DNA of 44,675 bases from Candidatus Fermentibacteraceae bacterium (lineage in GTDB: Bacteria > Fermentibacterota > Fermentibacteria > Fermentibacterales > JCC-6): assembly GCA_016744855.1 (NCBI GenBank), contig JADGDO010000001.1, positions 328,811 through 373,485 on the forward strand, given 5' to 3'. The notes beneath the pieces were generated by a model. The model made no database searches and was not told where the DNA came from. It worked only from the letters and a program-made list of their open reading frames with translations. Position 1 is the stretch's first letter. Each line of letters opens with the position of its first letter. A program made the translations under genes and the position numbers. Shown here in pieces: positions 33,791 to 41,706 of the stretch.

Positions 33791-35620
33791 CTACTTCAGA
33801 ACAACGATACGTTCTGTTGCTGTGAAGTCGCCACCGCGCATGGTGCAGAAGTAAACACCCTCGGAGAGATTGTTGAAATAAACAGAATGAGTACCACTGG
33901 GTAATTCCTGTGAATGCTGTGAAACTATACGGCCAGTAACATCATGCAGTACCAGATCAACCGCTCCGGATTCTGGTACAGAGACCAAAACTACACAGTT
34001 GCCGAATGCAGGATTGGCAGCAGGTGCCAGATTCCAGGAAGTTATCTCACCACCATTGTTGTCTTCAACACTGAGATAGATGGAGTAGCTGACTGTAACA
34101 TCCTGGAGCTCTGGGGAATTCGCAGGATTCGTTGTTTGCAGAATTACCTTATACTGGAAATAGTTTGTTGAATCCGCAAGAAGAGTGGAGAGATCAGTGC
34201 TTGCAGTGAATACAGTGTCAGACCATGCGCCCATGTTGCTGGAATCATCTGAACTTCTGAACTGGAATCCCACAGATGTTCCATTCGGTTCCTGCTCATT
34301 GGATGTAAAGAATTCCCAGAAATCAACACAGTCAGCTTCAAGAATTGATGATTCGAGAGCTCCTGTTGGGGAAAAACCTGTCACATCCCACCAAGTGATT
34401 TCATCTGCATACAGGGCGGCCCCCAGCACGTCTGTGTCACCGTCTCCGTCTACATCTGCAGCATAGACTGAGCTTGCACCATCAAAGTCACCATCGAGTC
34501 TATGCCTTATCCATGAGGTGCCTGTGCCATCTATGTTTTCTGACCAGGTAATTTCATTATAGCCCTTTGATGCCCCCAGCACGTCTGTGTCACCGTCTCC
34601 GTCCAGATCTGCGGCAAAAACCGAGGTTGGAGTACCAAAGGGAAAATCCACTGTATGCTCTGTCCACACGGTGCCTGTGCCATCTGTGTTTTCCCACCAG
34701 GTTATTCTAGCTGCAGCCCATGCAGCCCCTAGCACATCGGTGTCACCGTCTCCGTCTACATCTGCGGCAAAAACCGAGGATGCACCACCAAAGGTACCAT
34801 CCACAGTATGTTCTGTCCACACGGTGCCTGTGCCATCTGTGTTTTCCCACCAGGTGATGTCATCTGCCAAATCACCAGCCCCCAGCACGTCTGTGTCACC
34901 GTCTCCGTCTACATCTGCGGCATAAACCGAGACTGCGCCATTAAAGCTTCCATCCACTGTGTGCTCTGTCCACACGGTACCTGTGCCATTTGTGTTTTCC
35001 CACCAGGTGATGTCATCTGCATTATGTGCAGCCCCTAGTACATCCTGGTCGCCGTCTCCGTCTACATCCACGGCATAGACTGAGCATGCGGCATTATAGT
35101 CACCGTCCACTGTGTGCTCTGTCCATGAGGTGCCTGCGCCATCTGTATTTTCCCACCAGGTGATGTCATCTTCATTCCATCCAGCCCCCAGCACATCTGT
35201 GTCACCATCACCATCTACATCTTCAGCATAAACCGAGTATGCATTGAAGTCACCGTCTATTGTATGCTTAGTCCAGTATATTCCTGCACCTGTATCCGAA
35301 TTTTCCCACCAGGTGATGTTATCTGCATACATGGCAGCCCCTAGCACATCCATCTCACCGTCACCGTCTACATCTGCAGCATAGACTGAATTTGCACCAT
35401 CAAAGTAACTATCCACTGTATGCTCCACCCTGGGTACAAGGATGCCAAATGTTAACTGCAGTGAGCTTCCAGTATCAATCTGATCAGAGATACTGAAGTT
35501 GTTCTCCCAGTCTGTTACAGGTCCAAGGACTCCACCGTTACCAGACCAGTCTGTCTGGCTTGTTGTGTCAGAGAATGAAGCAGCAGTAAGTACAAGTACT
35601 GTTAAGAAATGCTTTCTCAA
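33791..35620 (-). CDS. Secreted seven-repeat FG-GAP/VCBS protein with sorting-like tail (paralogue)
   Basis: 609 residues. Signal peptide at the N-terminus (FLTVLVLTAASFSDT), then TSQTDWSGNGGVLGPVTDW, matching the paralogue at 24547-26358. Seven repeats (about 65-420) each read A-x-D-V-D-G-D-G-D-T-D-VLGA, then ITWWENTDGTG; they are more regular than in the paralogue, with DNA repeats of about 170 bp that look recently homogenised. A beta domain (VGFQFRSSDDSSNMGAWSDT) and a FlgD-like tail (DLVLHDVTGRIV, GVYFCTMRGGDF, RIVVLK) follow. Probable calcium-binding surface propeller. A strong terminator follows. Bounded by R6 and R7. Confidence 0.88.
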   Translation of the reverse strand: MRKHFLTVLVLTAASFSDTTSQTDWSGNGGVLGPVTDWENNFSISDQIDTGSSLQLTFGILVPRVEHTVDSYFDGANSVYAADVDGDGEMDVLGAAMYADNITWWENSDTGAGIYWTKHTIDGDFNAYSVYAEDVDGDGDTDVLGAGWNEDDITWWENTDGAGTSWTEHTVDGDYNAACSVYAVDVDGDGDQDVLGAAHNADDITWWENTNGTGTVWTEHTVDGSFNGAVSVYAADVDGDGDTDVLGAGDLADDITWWENTDGTGTVWTEHTVDGTFGGASSVFAADVDGDGDTDVLGAAWAAARITWWENTDGTGTVWTEHTVDFPFGTPTSVFAADLDGDGDTDVLGASKGYNEITWSENIDGTGTSWIRHRLDGDFDGASSVYAADVDGDGDTDVLGAALYADEITWWDVTGFSPTGALESSILEADCVDFWEFFTSNEQEPNGTSVGFQFRSSDDSSNMGAWSDTVFTASTDLSTLLADSTNYFQYKVILQTTNPANSPELQDVTVSYSIYLSVEDNNGGEITSWNLAPAANPAFGNCVVLVSVPESGAVDLVLHDVTGRIVSQHSQELPSGTHSVYFNNLSEGVYFCTMRGGDFTATERIVVLK

Positions 35621-36099
35621 AGAATCCTCCCTTGCTTTCAGTAAGCTGAATGTGAGCGTAAAAAAATGTTAGATATAAAGAAGTAAAGTATATCTTATCA
35701 AGCCTTAACTTGCATGATTATCATCAAAGTTTCACGCTAAAATCAGATTAGGAGTATATAAGTCAATGACTTTAAAATAAGTAGTACTTCGATTTGAATA
35801 TCAATAATTAAAAGGGCATCTGAATTTAGAGATACTGAGAATTTTGATTAAAAGCAAGAGCACTATGTACGCCCTATCACAGGTGGTATACCACCTGATT
35901 TCTATTTGGAACCCTTTCATCGATTGGGTTACCCAGATTGCTACGCTGAAAAACTTCCTGTCAGCATAACATCTCCAGCATAATACTTACGAATTCTGCC
36001 TGCCCATCTCACCTGCTGCATACTACTCCCGGATGGGAATAGAAACGGACAATGAGAGGCTGTGGCAAAAGTGATCAGTGAACACAATCCCAAAATGGG
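35621..36099. other. Non-coding stretch with repeat R7
   Basis: 479 bp: a very AT-rich part (35640-35880) that probably carries the FG-GAP promoter on the minus strand, then R7. No ORF or RNA recognised. Confidence 0.45.
35885..36046 (+). repeat. Dispersed repeat R7 (complete, 162 bp)
   Basis: Starts GGTATACCACCTGATTTCTA; its start lies in a perfect 16-bp palindrome AGGTGGTATACCACCT (35881-35896). TTTGGAACCC is kept; the 3' end reads GGGAATAGAAAC. Confidence 0.7.
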
Positions 36100-37848
36100 T
36101 CAGGGTGAATACACCACCAGGTATTCACCTGCCCCGAAGAAGATGCTTCCGTCTGGGAGGGAGCTTGCGTTATACGCAATAGGAAGTGGAAAGTGCGCTT
36201 GTTTCCAGATCAGCCTTCCACTCAAATCGGTAAGGTAGTACGTCCTATCCGCGTAATCCATGAAAAGGCAGTTACCCTGAGCGGTTATGGCATTCAAAGA
36301 CAAGTTTGCATGCATCTCACAGAACTGCTTCATACTAAATGAAGAAATCTCCTCTATTGTATCCCGATCAAGGATACTGGTTCTTGCAATATCACATTGT
36401 AATTCGTAGTCAACTGCAGCACAATTATTTGGAGTTAAGTAAAATGGTCTTGATCCAACACTGTCCCTGATTTCTATATCACCACTGTTAAAATCGAGCA
36501 TTGCTATTCTGCCCCCCCCCTGGACGACGATCCAGGCAACATTGCTCTCGGGATCGAAAGTACTGGAACTGTGGCCGCGGAAGAAATATCTGTTCTGATC
36601 AATCTCGTACTGTGACTGGACACGACCTTCCGAGTTCATTACCAGAGTGTATGAAGTTGTATCGCTTATCAGAATAACCGATAGCGATTCATCCGAATCG
36701 TTGTAGAACCGTTCAATAAGGGAGATGCCCTCAGGAAACAGGTTCTCCATAGCCACTTCATGAACCAGTCTGCCGCATTGATCGTAGGAACGGAAGTAGT
36801 CGTCGCTCAGCGATAGCATCCTGCCTGAAGATGTGACGTGATATTTCTGGAGAGGAATTATCACACCGTCAACGACTGTAAAACTGTTGCTATCATTCCA
36901 TTTGCTCTCTTTGATATCAGGTGTAGGATCAAATACAAAACTTTCACCCGTTTCCATGTTTATGATCGCAGCATTCCCGGACATCGCGTTCCTGCCGTAG
37001 ATATCCCAGATGAGAATGTATTTCAAGGTTGGGTCTGCTAGGTAATAGAATGATGGGAAGGGGTACTCCACGACGGTAGTGTCGGTTAGTCCTTCGATAA
37101 GCGCCGCCTGCTCATTGTAAGCCAGGAGGATCCTTGAAGAGGAGACATCCTCACCTGCAATTTCATAGCCTAAGAAACCGTAGCTCTGCAGATTCGGATT
37201 CCCCCAGGTCTTCAGATCGATCAGATGAGTTACACCGAGAGATGAATCAGCGAACAACCCGTTGGTATCAACCGGCACCTGAACCTGCTGACTGACGGGT
37301 GCGTACACCAGTTCGAAATCCACAACTTCCGCGGGATAAGCCCAAAGGTAATACGGCTCGGTATTCAGCAATACTGCTGCAGCTATTGTGCTATCATTTA
37401 CCAACCATGAAGGATAGGTATGAAAACGCTGCCAGACCTTTACATATTTGAGATCCAACTCTTTCCAGTTAATCAGATGGATAGTAAGGGTATCAGGATA
37501 TGAGTGTTCGACTTCACGTGAAGAAAGCGATGGAATGAAACTTCCTTGTGTCAAAAGCCTGAAATCAACAATCATTGAATCACCGAGGGCTACCAGAACA
37601 GTGTCCACCTCGCCCATTCCGACCATAGAGGCACGCAGTGATATGCTGTCACCGGCGGAATAATCCGCAATCAAATACTCCCCGTTTGGGTCGCACATAG
37701 CTCCATACGAAGTACCAGTAATCATTATCGTTGCACCAACCAAGGGATTTGAGTCCTGGTCGGTGACGCGGCCAATAATATCAATTCCGTTTACATCTGC
37801 TCCAGAACCCTGGGACAAAAGCATCAAGCACAAAAAGAAAAGCATCAC
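36100..37848 (-). CDS. Exported protein: carboxypeptidase-regulatory-like domain plus beta-propeller-like region
   Basis: 582 residues (GTG 37848 or ATG 37845; GGAGG precedes both). Signal peptide (LFFLCLMLLSQGSG), then an Ig-like CarboxypepD_reg domain at about 22-95: GRVTDQDSNPLVGATIMITG, YGAMCDPNGEYLI, as in the N-termini of TonB-dependent receptors. The remaining 480 residues are beta-rich with repeated WD/propeller-like strands (NVAWIVVQGGGRIAMLD, GSIFFGAGEYLVVYS) but no recognised family. No sorting-like tail. A run of nine G in the coding strand (36512-36520) could change frame by slippage. Bounded by R7 and R8. Function unknown. Confidence 0.75.
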   Translation of the reverse strand: MMLFFLCLMLLSQGSGADVNGIDIIGRVTDQDSNPLVGATIMITGTSYGAMCDPNGEYLIADYSAGDSISLRASMVGMGEVDTVLVALGDSMIVDFRLLTQGSFIPSLSSREVEHSYPDTLTIHLINWKELDLKYVKVWQRFHTYPSWLVNDSTIAAAVLLNTEPYYLWAYPAEVVDFELVYAPVSQQVQVPVDTNGLFADSSLGVTHLIDLKTWGNPNLQSYGFLGYEIAGEDVSSSRILLAYNEQAALIEGLTDTTVVEYPFPSFYYLADPTLKYILIWDIYGRNAMSGNAAIINMETGESFVFDPTPDIKESKWNDSNSFTVVDGVIIPLQKYHVTSSGRMLSLSDDYFRSYDQCGRLVHEVAMENLFPEGISLIERFYNDSDESLSVILISDTTSYTLVMNSEGRVQSQYEIDQNRYFFRGHSSSTFDPESNVAWIVVQGGGRIAMLDFNSGDIEIRDSVGSRPFYLTPNNCAAVDYELQCDIARTSILDRDTIEEISSFSMKQFCEMHANLSLNAITAQGNCLFMDYADRTYYLTDLSGRLIWKQAHFPLPIAYNASSLPDGSIFFGAGEYLVVYSP

Positions 37849-38302
37849 GTAGCACTTCCTCCACTAATTCCTAAATCATCATGATAGAAAACCCTCATAA
37901 CATCCTTCGATAGTGTTATTCCAAAAAGTCAGTACTATGTAAAGTGTTATATATAAAGATATTCATGTAGCAAACAAGTAGACAATTTGACTCTGTAGTA
38001 TCATGTATAAAAGTGGTATCCCTAATGATTCTTAGTTGGAACCCTTTTCTGGATTGGGTGAGAAAGCTTTCTGACGTGGTAATCAGCACTGTGGCATGAG
38101 CATACGCTGCTTTTGTAGTGCTCTCTCCCCTACCTGATAAGGGACTTTACATACCATAGAGGAATAGAACCTTAACTTGCGATAAATGATGATGTACTCT
38201 TCCAGATAGATATAGAGCGAAACCTTAACATTTTAGCACAAAATTAAAAGAGGAGAAATCAGCAAAAATCTTTTACATACTTTGATTGTTAGTAAAAACA
38301 TT
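37849..38302. other. Non-coding stretch with repeat R8
   Basis: 454 bp: the promoter area of the preceding minus-strand gene, the 38-bp sequence shared with R6 (37982-38019), R8, and about 130 bp of AT-rich sequence before the AbiEii stop. Nothing else recognised. Confidence 0.45.
38015..38171 (+). repeat. Dispersed repeat R8 (complete, 157 bp)
   Basis: Starts GGTATCCCTAATGATTCTTA, then TTGGAACCC, CTGTGGCATGA; ends GAGGAATAGAACC. Closest to R5 internally, but its leader is identical to that of R6. Confidence 0.75.
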
Positions 38303-39154
38303 CTAATGATCGTCAGCAAAAAGCCCTTTAAGAAGCTGGTCGATGACAATTTCAATACGTTCATCAGGTTTGGGCCAGGAACTGAATCTACCGAACATGT
38401 CGGACATCAGAGCGGAATCATCACCGGCCTTAAACTCATCCTCGAGAATTTCAATTGTCTTATCAACGGTTTTGTTTGAAAAAACGGATCTAATCTGCTT
38501 ACCTAAAATGTAACAGGAAGCAAGTTCGTCATCGTACCCCGCTTCTTCCCGAACAGAATCGTACTTGCCATAGAGATCCTTTTCTGAAACTGACTTCAAG
38601 GCGTGGATAAGAAAGTATGCCAGATCTCTAGCATCATCAATACCCCGAACCTGACGTCTATCTTTCCATGCAAATAATTTGAGCACGAACTGTTCTGCAT
38701 AACCAGCCACTTTTATTTCAAGTTCGCTATTTATAAGGAAGCTGATTACGGAGAGAGATGCCTCATTGAAGCCCAGTACATTCATCTCAAAAGCATCATC
38801 TGAACCCCAGGTGTACAATTCATCTGGTTCTGAAAATTTCCCAAAGGGTATAATGTCAACTGGTACGCCGCTCCTGACGTGAATGAGTCTCTGCTCTTTC
38901 TTGCTATCAGGCCTAAACATATGCTTTTCGCATAGAGCTTCAGAGAAACAGGTATACTCATCAAGAGATTGTACACAGATTGCGATATCAAGATCGTATG
39001 TTGCTCGTCCGGCTGGAGTTTTGAAAACTTCTTCACATAGAAGTATTCTGGAATACGCTCCGCAGAGAAACCATGATATGTTAAATTCCCTGGCAACGGT
39101 ATCAATAGCATCAAGGGCAGCTTTTTTATTATCATCAACGGTTACTCTATACAT
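38303..39154 (-). CDS. AbiEii-type nucleotidyltransferase toxin (type IV toxin-antitoxin)
   Basis: 283 residues from ATG 39154 (GGGAG 7 bases upstream; TTG 39157 is the alternative). DNA polymerase beta-type nucleotidyltransferase: CGAYSRILL (the usual GS replaced by GA), DLDIAI (DxD), VDIIPFGK, then FVLKLFAWKDRR and DDARDLAYFL, which match AbiEii/AbiGii toxin motifs. AbiEii toxins transfer nucleotides (onto tRNA in studied cases) and arrest growth, giving phage defence. The start overlaps the end of the antitoxin gene by 8 bases. Bounded by R8 and R9. Confidence 0.83.
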   Translation of the reverse strand: MYRVTVDDNKKAALDAIDTVAREFNISWFLCGAYSRILLCEEVFKTPAGRATYDLDIAICVQSLDEYTCFSEALCEKHMFRPDSKKEQRLIHVRSGVPVDIIPFGKFSEPDELYTWGSDDAFEMNVLGFNEASLSVISFLINSELEIKVAGYAEQFVLKLFAWKDRRQVRGIDDARDLAYFLIHALKSVSEKDLYGKYDSVREEAGYDDELASCYILGKQIRSVFSNKTVDKTIEILEDEFKAGDDSALMSDMFGRFSSWPKPDERIEIVIDQLLKGLFADDH

Positions 39155-40169
39155 CAAAGTTCTCCCGGATCATCTTCACAGCTTCCATATTCCTCTCCCC
39201 ACCCTCTGCAAGAAGTTCAGCACAGATAAGGATGGGAGGAGCAATGGGAGTTCTGTTTATTTGAAGGGCTTCTCCCTTCCAGAATCGATCCATAAGAGTG
39301 AGGTTCCCCTGAGGGTCTGCTCTTAACCTCAGTGCCTTTGCTAGTTCCTGAATATCCCCATGGGTGTAAAGCACTCCATACTCTGGGTGAAGGTGTTTTG
39401 TAAGCAGTGCTGCCGCGGTTTCTCCACCAAGTATTACGTCATAGCTGTTGAGATCTTCTTGAATCCACCAATTTCTATCAGGAGCTGTAAAGCGTTTGGG
39501 ATTGAGCTTTGGCCGGATCTCGGTGGGGTATGCCTCCAGCCACCGGTTTACCAGTTTGTCACGGTTCATGATTTTCCGCTTGTGCTTGTACACTCTGATA
39601 TATCCGAGCAGTTTCAGATCTCTGAATGTACACCCTACGGTACCAAGTGCTACCCCTGCCAGATTGGCTACTTCCCTGTAGCCAAGGTTAACCGCATCTT
39701 CGATTGTAAGCAGAGCAAATATCACCTGGAGCCTTGTTCCTACGAATGCATTCGCCGGTTTCTCTTTTGTAGTTCCCTGTGGTTTGATGCCAGTTTTGTG
39801 GAGAATAACAAAGGGATCTTCCTGGGTGAGGTACATATTTCCTAGAGTATCGATATACTGAATATTCCTCTGTCTGAGCCCCGTCGCGGTTTTCTCTGTA
39901 ATGGCACCAGTTATGAGAATTACATTTCTACCCACCTCTCTCAGATAGAATTCAATGGCGTCCAGCATTTTGGGGTTAAGGTTCATTTTGATTTCTACCG
40001 CGTACTCATGAAGAATTTTCTGGAAGTTCACCACAGCATCAAATACAGTACCCTTACCTGTGGGCACTTCCCATTTAACTGTATAGTCCCCTATGGGTAC
40101 CTCCTCGCGTAGCTTCAGAAGAGCTGCCTTCAGAGTTTCCTTTTCCCGTTCCCGCTGAATACCTTCCAT
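39147..40169 (-). CDS. AbiEi-family antitoxin / transcriptional regulator
   Basis: 341 residues from ATG 40169 (TTG 40175 also possible; AAAGGA upstream). N-terminal part has a restriction-endonuclease-like look (YAVEIKMNLNPKMLDAIEFY, GRNVILITGAITEKTATGLR), the middle a wHTH (ALLTIEDAVNLGYREVANLAG, FRDLKLLGYIRV), and the C-terminal region the AbiEi-like domain (SYDVILGGETAAALLTKHL, PILICAELLAEGGERN). This order matches COG4861-type AbiEi proteins. AbiEi antitoxins repress their operon by binding inverted repeats; a four-half-site dyad lies right upstream (40184-40238). Same unit as the overlapping AbiEii gene. Confidence 0.82.
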   Translation of the reverse strand: MEGIQREREKETLKAALLKLREEVPIGDYTVKWEVPTGKGTVFDAVVNFQKILHEYAVEIKMNLNPKMLDAIEFYLREVGRNVILITGAITEKTATGLRQRNIQYIDTLGNMYLTQEDPFVILHKTGIKPQGTTKEKPANAFVGTRLQVIFALLTIEDAVNLGYREVANLAGVALGTVGCTFRDLKLLGYIRVYKHKRKIMNRDKLVNRWLEAYPTEIRPKLNPKRFTAPDRNWWIQEDLNSYDVILGGETAAALLTKHLHPEYGVLYTHGDIQELAKALRLRADPQGNLTLMDRFWKGEALQINRTPIAPPILICAELLAEGGERNMEAVKMIRENFDV

Positions 40170-40183
40170 GGCCAATCCATCCT

Positions 40184-40238
40184 TTGTTCAATAATATCAC
40201 CTGTTCATATTTGCTGAACATAGCATATCTCTGAACAA
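40184..40238 (-). promoter_or_regulatory. Four-half-site operator upstream of the AbiE operon
   Basis: TTGTTCA (40184-40190), TGTTCA (40202-40207), TGAACA (40215-40220) and TGAACAA (40232-40238). The inner and outer pairs share the same centre (40211), making a nested symmetric dyad just before the antitoxin start. A likely autoregulatory site. Confidence 0.6.
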
Positions 40239-40483
40239 GAAGCAAACACGGTCTTCATTATATGGCTTATTGACAAAGTCTTATGACGGAATTCAATTTT
40301 GAAATAGATAACAGTATTTGCAATACAATTAGCAATAGAATCAATAACGGTTTCTATTTTAATATCTGCGATACCGTATGTAATAGGAATTGATATATCT
40401 ATTTAGATAGTATTTCTTGAGAGATATCAAAGTCAGATATTAAGTGTAAGTACTTGGTAAAGAATCTCGATAACTTAGATGGG

Positions 40484-40511
40484 TTGGATCTTCCCCACTT
40501 ATGGTGGAGCC
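40484..40511 (+). repeat. Third copy of the short repeat unit
   Basis: GTTGGATCTTCCCCACTTAT then GGTGGAGCC, preceded by TTAGATGG, resembles the second unit at 33481-33520; it again lies shortly before a dispersed repeat (R9). Confidence 0.5.
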
Positions 40512-40556
40512 GTAATTTACAAGGTGTTCACATCTTAGAGCTCTTTTGGGAAGAGA

Positions 40557-40718
40557 CTAATCCCAAATATTTGTTTGTTGGAACCCTTTTATGGACTGGA
40601 TTCGCAATGTGGCTCTACTCAGGGCTTCATGAGAATATCCCACCAGAACGCCCTCAAAGAGGAACTTCGCGAATACCTTTACAGTCAAGGATTCTTCTCC
40701 CCTGTATTGAATAGAACC
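40557..40718 (+). repeat. Dispersed repeat R9 (complete, 162 bp, diverged start)
   Basis: TTGGAACCC and GGATTCGCAATGTGGCTC match R3; the 3' end CTCCCCTGTATTGAATAGAACC is almost identical to R3. The GGTAT start has decayed to CTAAT. Confidence 0.7.
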
Positions 40719-40896
40719 TATGAAACGAGTGGTGGTACCAAGAGGCACCCGAAAACTTATCTGGAGTGATCTGGATAGTCTAATTCATTTCCAGAAATCA
40801 GGGAATTCTATTTGTCGTTGAAAGACATTCTACTCAGACGCTGGTCACCCAAAGGTTTAAACTATTAGATGTGATTGAAAAGAGAAAACAACAGAT

Positions 40897-40985
40897 GGTA
40901 TCCCTCATGATTTCTATTTGGAACCTTTTTGTTGAATGGGTTCGAAAGCTGTCTCAGCTCAAGGTTTCGCACTTTTCAAGCAATA
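40897..40985 (+). repeat. Dispersed repeat R10 (5' half)
   Basis: Starts GGTATCCCTCATGATTTCTA, then TTTGGAACC, GGGTTCGAAAGCTGTCTCAG, and stops after AAGGTTTCGC, just before the TetR promoter. Confidence 0.65.
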
Positions 40986-40988
40986 GTA

Positions 40989-41034
40989 TTGACAGTTTTA
41001 GAAAATGAATGTATAATTCTGGAACGCTCGTTCC
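40989..41034 (+). promoter_or_regulatory. Consensus promoter with palindromic operator for the TetR operon
   Basis: TTGACA (40989-40994), 17 bases, TATAAT (41012-41017): a perfect sigma-70 match. GGAACG-CT-CGTTCC (41021-41034) follows at the expected transcription start, where a bound TetR protein would block the polymerase. Confidence 0.8.
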
Positions 41035-41053
41035 ATTATAGACAGGAGATAAA

Positions 41054-41647
41054 TTGGCCAGAACAAAAGAATACAGAAAAGAAGAAGCACTTGAGGCTGC
41101 AATGACCCTATTCTGGAAACAGGGGTACTCAGCTACATCGATTCAGCAGCTGCTAACGGTTATGGGTCTGAGCAGAAGCAGCATGTACGCCGAATTCGGG
41201 AATAAACGCGATCTATTTGAAGAGGCTTTAGCACGCTATAACAATGCTGTTGAAAGCCTTATCAGAACCATCTCTGATGCTTCAGACCCCGCTGAAGCAG
41301 TAAGAAATTTCTTTGATGCCAGTTTTGGTGAACATAATAGTGATATGCTTTTCAGAGGTTGTCTGCTAGTAAACACCATTCTTGAAATGCGTGATGTCGA
41401 TGATGAATTGAGCACATCTGCCACAAAGTACCTTGAAAAAATTGAACAGGCTTTCAGCTGTTGTTTTAAAAGGTGTGCCCGGAAAGGTACCTTGCACAGA
41501 GACCTTGATCCTGAACTATTGGCCGGTTTCTTCATGACAGTGGCAAAAGGTATACGAGTGGTTTCCAGGCAACAACCCACTAAATCCTACTTAAGAGGTG
41601 TTGTTGAAACAGCACTGCTTGTTCTGGGAAAAAATGAGGCTGATTAA
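41054..41647 (+). CDS. TetR/AcrR-family transcriptional regulator
   Basis: 197 residues. The start is TTG (AGGAG 5 bases upstream). The N-terminal HTH reads EALEAAMTLFWKQGYSATSI, then LLTVMGLSRSSMYAEFGNKRDLFEEAL, typical of TetR. The C-terminal domain (FRGCLLVNTILEM, FFMTVAKGIRVVSRQQP) is of the TetR_C type found in AcrR/YxaF-like regulators. Probably represses itself and the three genes downstream through the palindrome at 41021-41034. First gene of a four-gene unit with a DsrE-like protein, a membrane protein and a lipoprotein. The ligand is unknown. Confidence 0.9.
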   Translation: MARTKEYRKEEALEAAMTLFWKQGYSATSIQQLLTVMGLSRSSMYAEFGNKRDLFEEALARYNNAVESLIRTISDASDPAEAVRNFFDASFGEHNSDMLFRGCLLVNTILEMRDVDDELSTSATKYLEKIEQAFSCCFKRCARKGTLHRDLDPELLAGFFMTVAKGIRVVSRQQPTKSYLRGVVETALLVLGKNEAD

Positions 41648-41706
41648 AGATATAAACCCTGCATTATAACAATGAAAAAGTTAAACTGAAATATGGAGAT
41701 ACTCAA

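Larger units (their letters stand above)
40239..41053. other. Long non-coding stretch between AbiE and TetR genes
   Basis: About 815 bp, very AT-rich at 40260-40470, then the short unit at 40484-40511, repeats R9 and R10, and the TetR promoter. No gene recognised; small ORFs here read through the repeats. Confidence 0.45.

Noticed and set aside
40454-40748. Overlapping small ORFs on both strands
   Set aside because: They read through R9 and the short repeat unit; no start signals and no recognised domain.
28156-40985. R elements as integron attC sites
   Set aside because: The layout is suggestive, but there are no GTTRRRY/RYYYAAC core sites, gene directions are mixed and no integrase is present.
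24515-40985. CRISPR array
   Set aside because: Repeats are too long, imperfect and kilobases apart; no cas genes.
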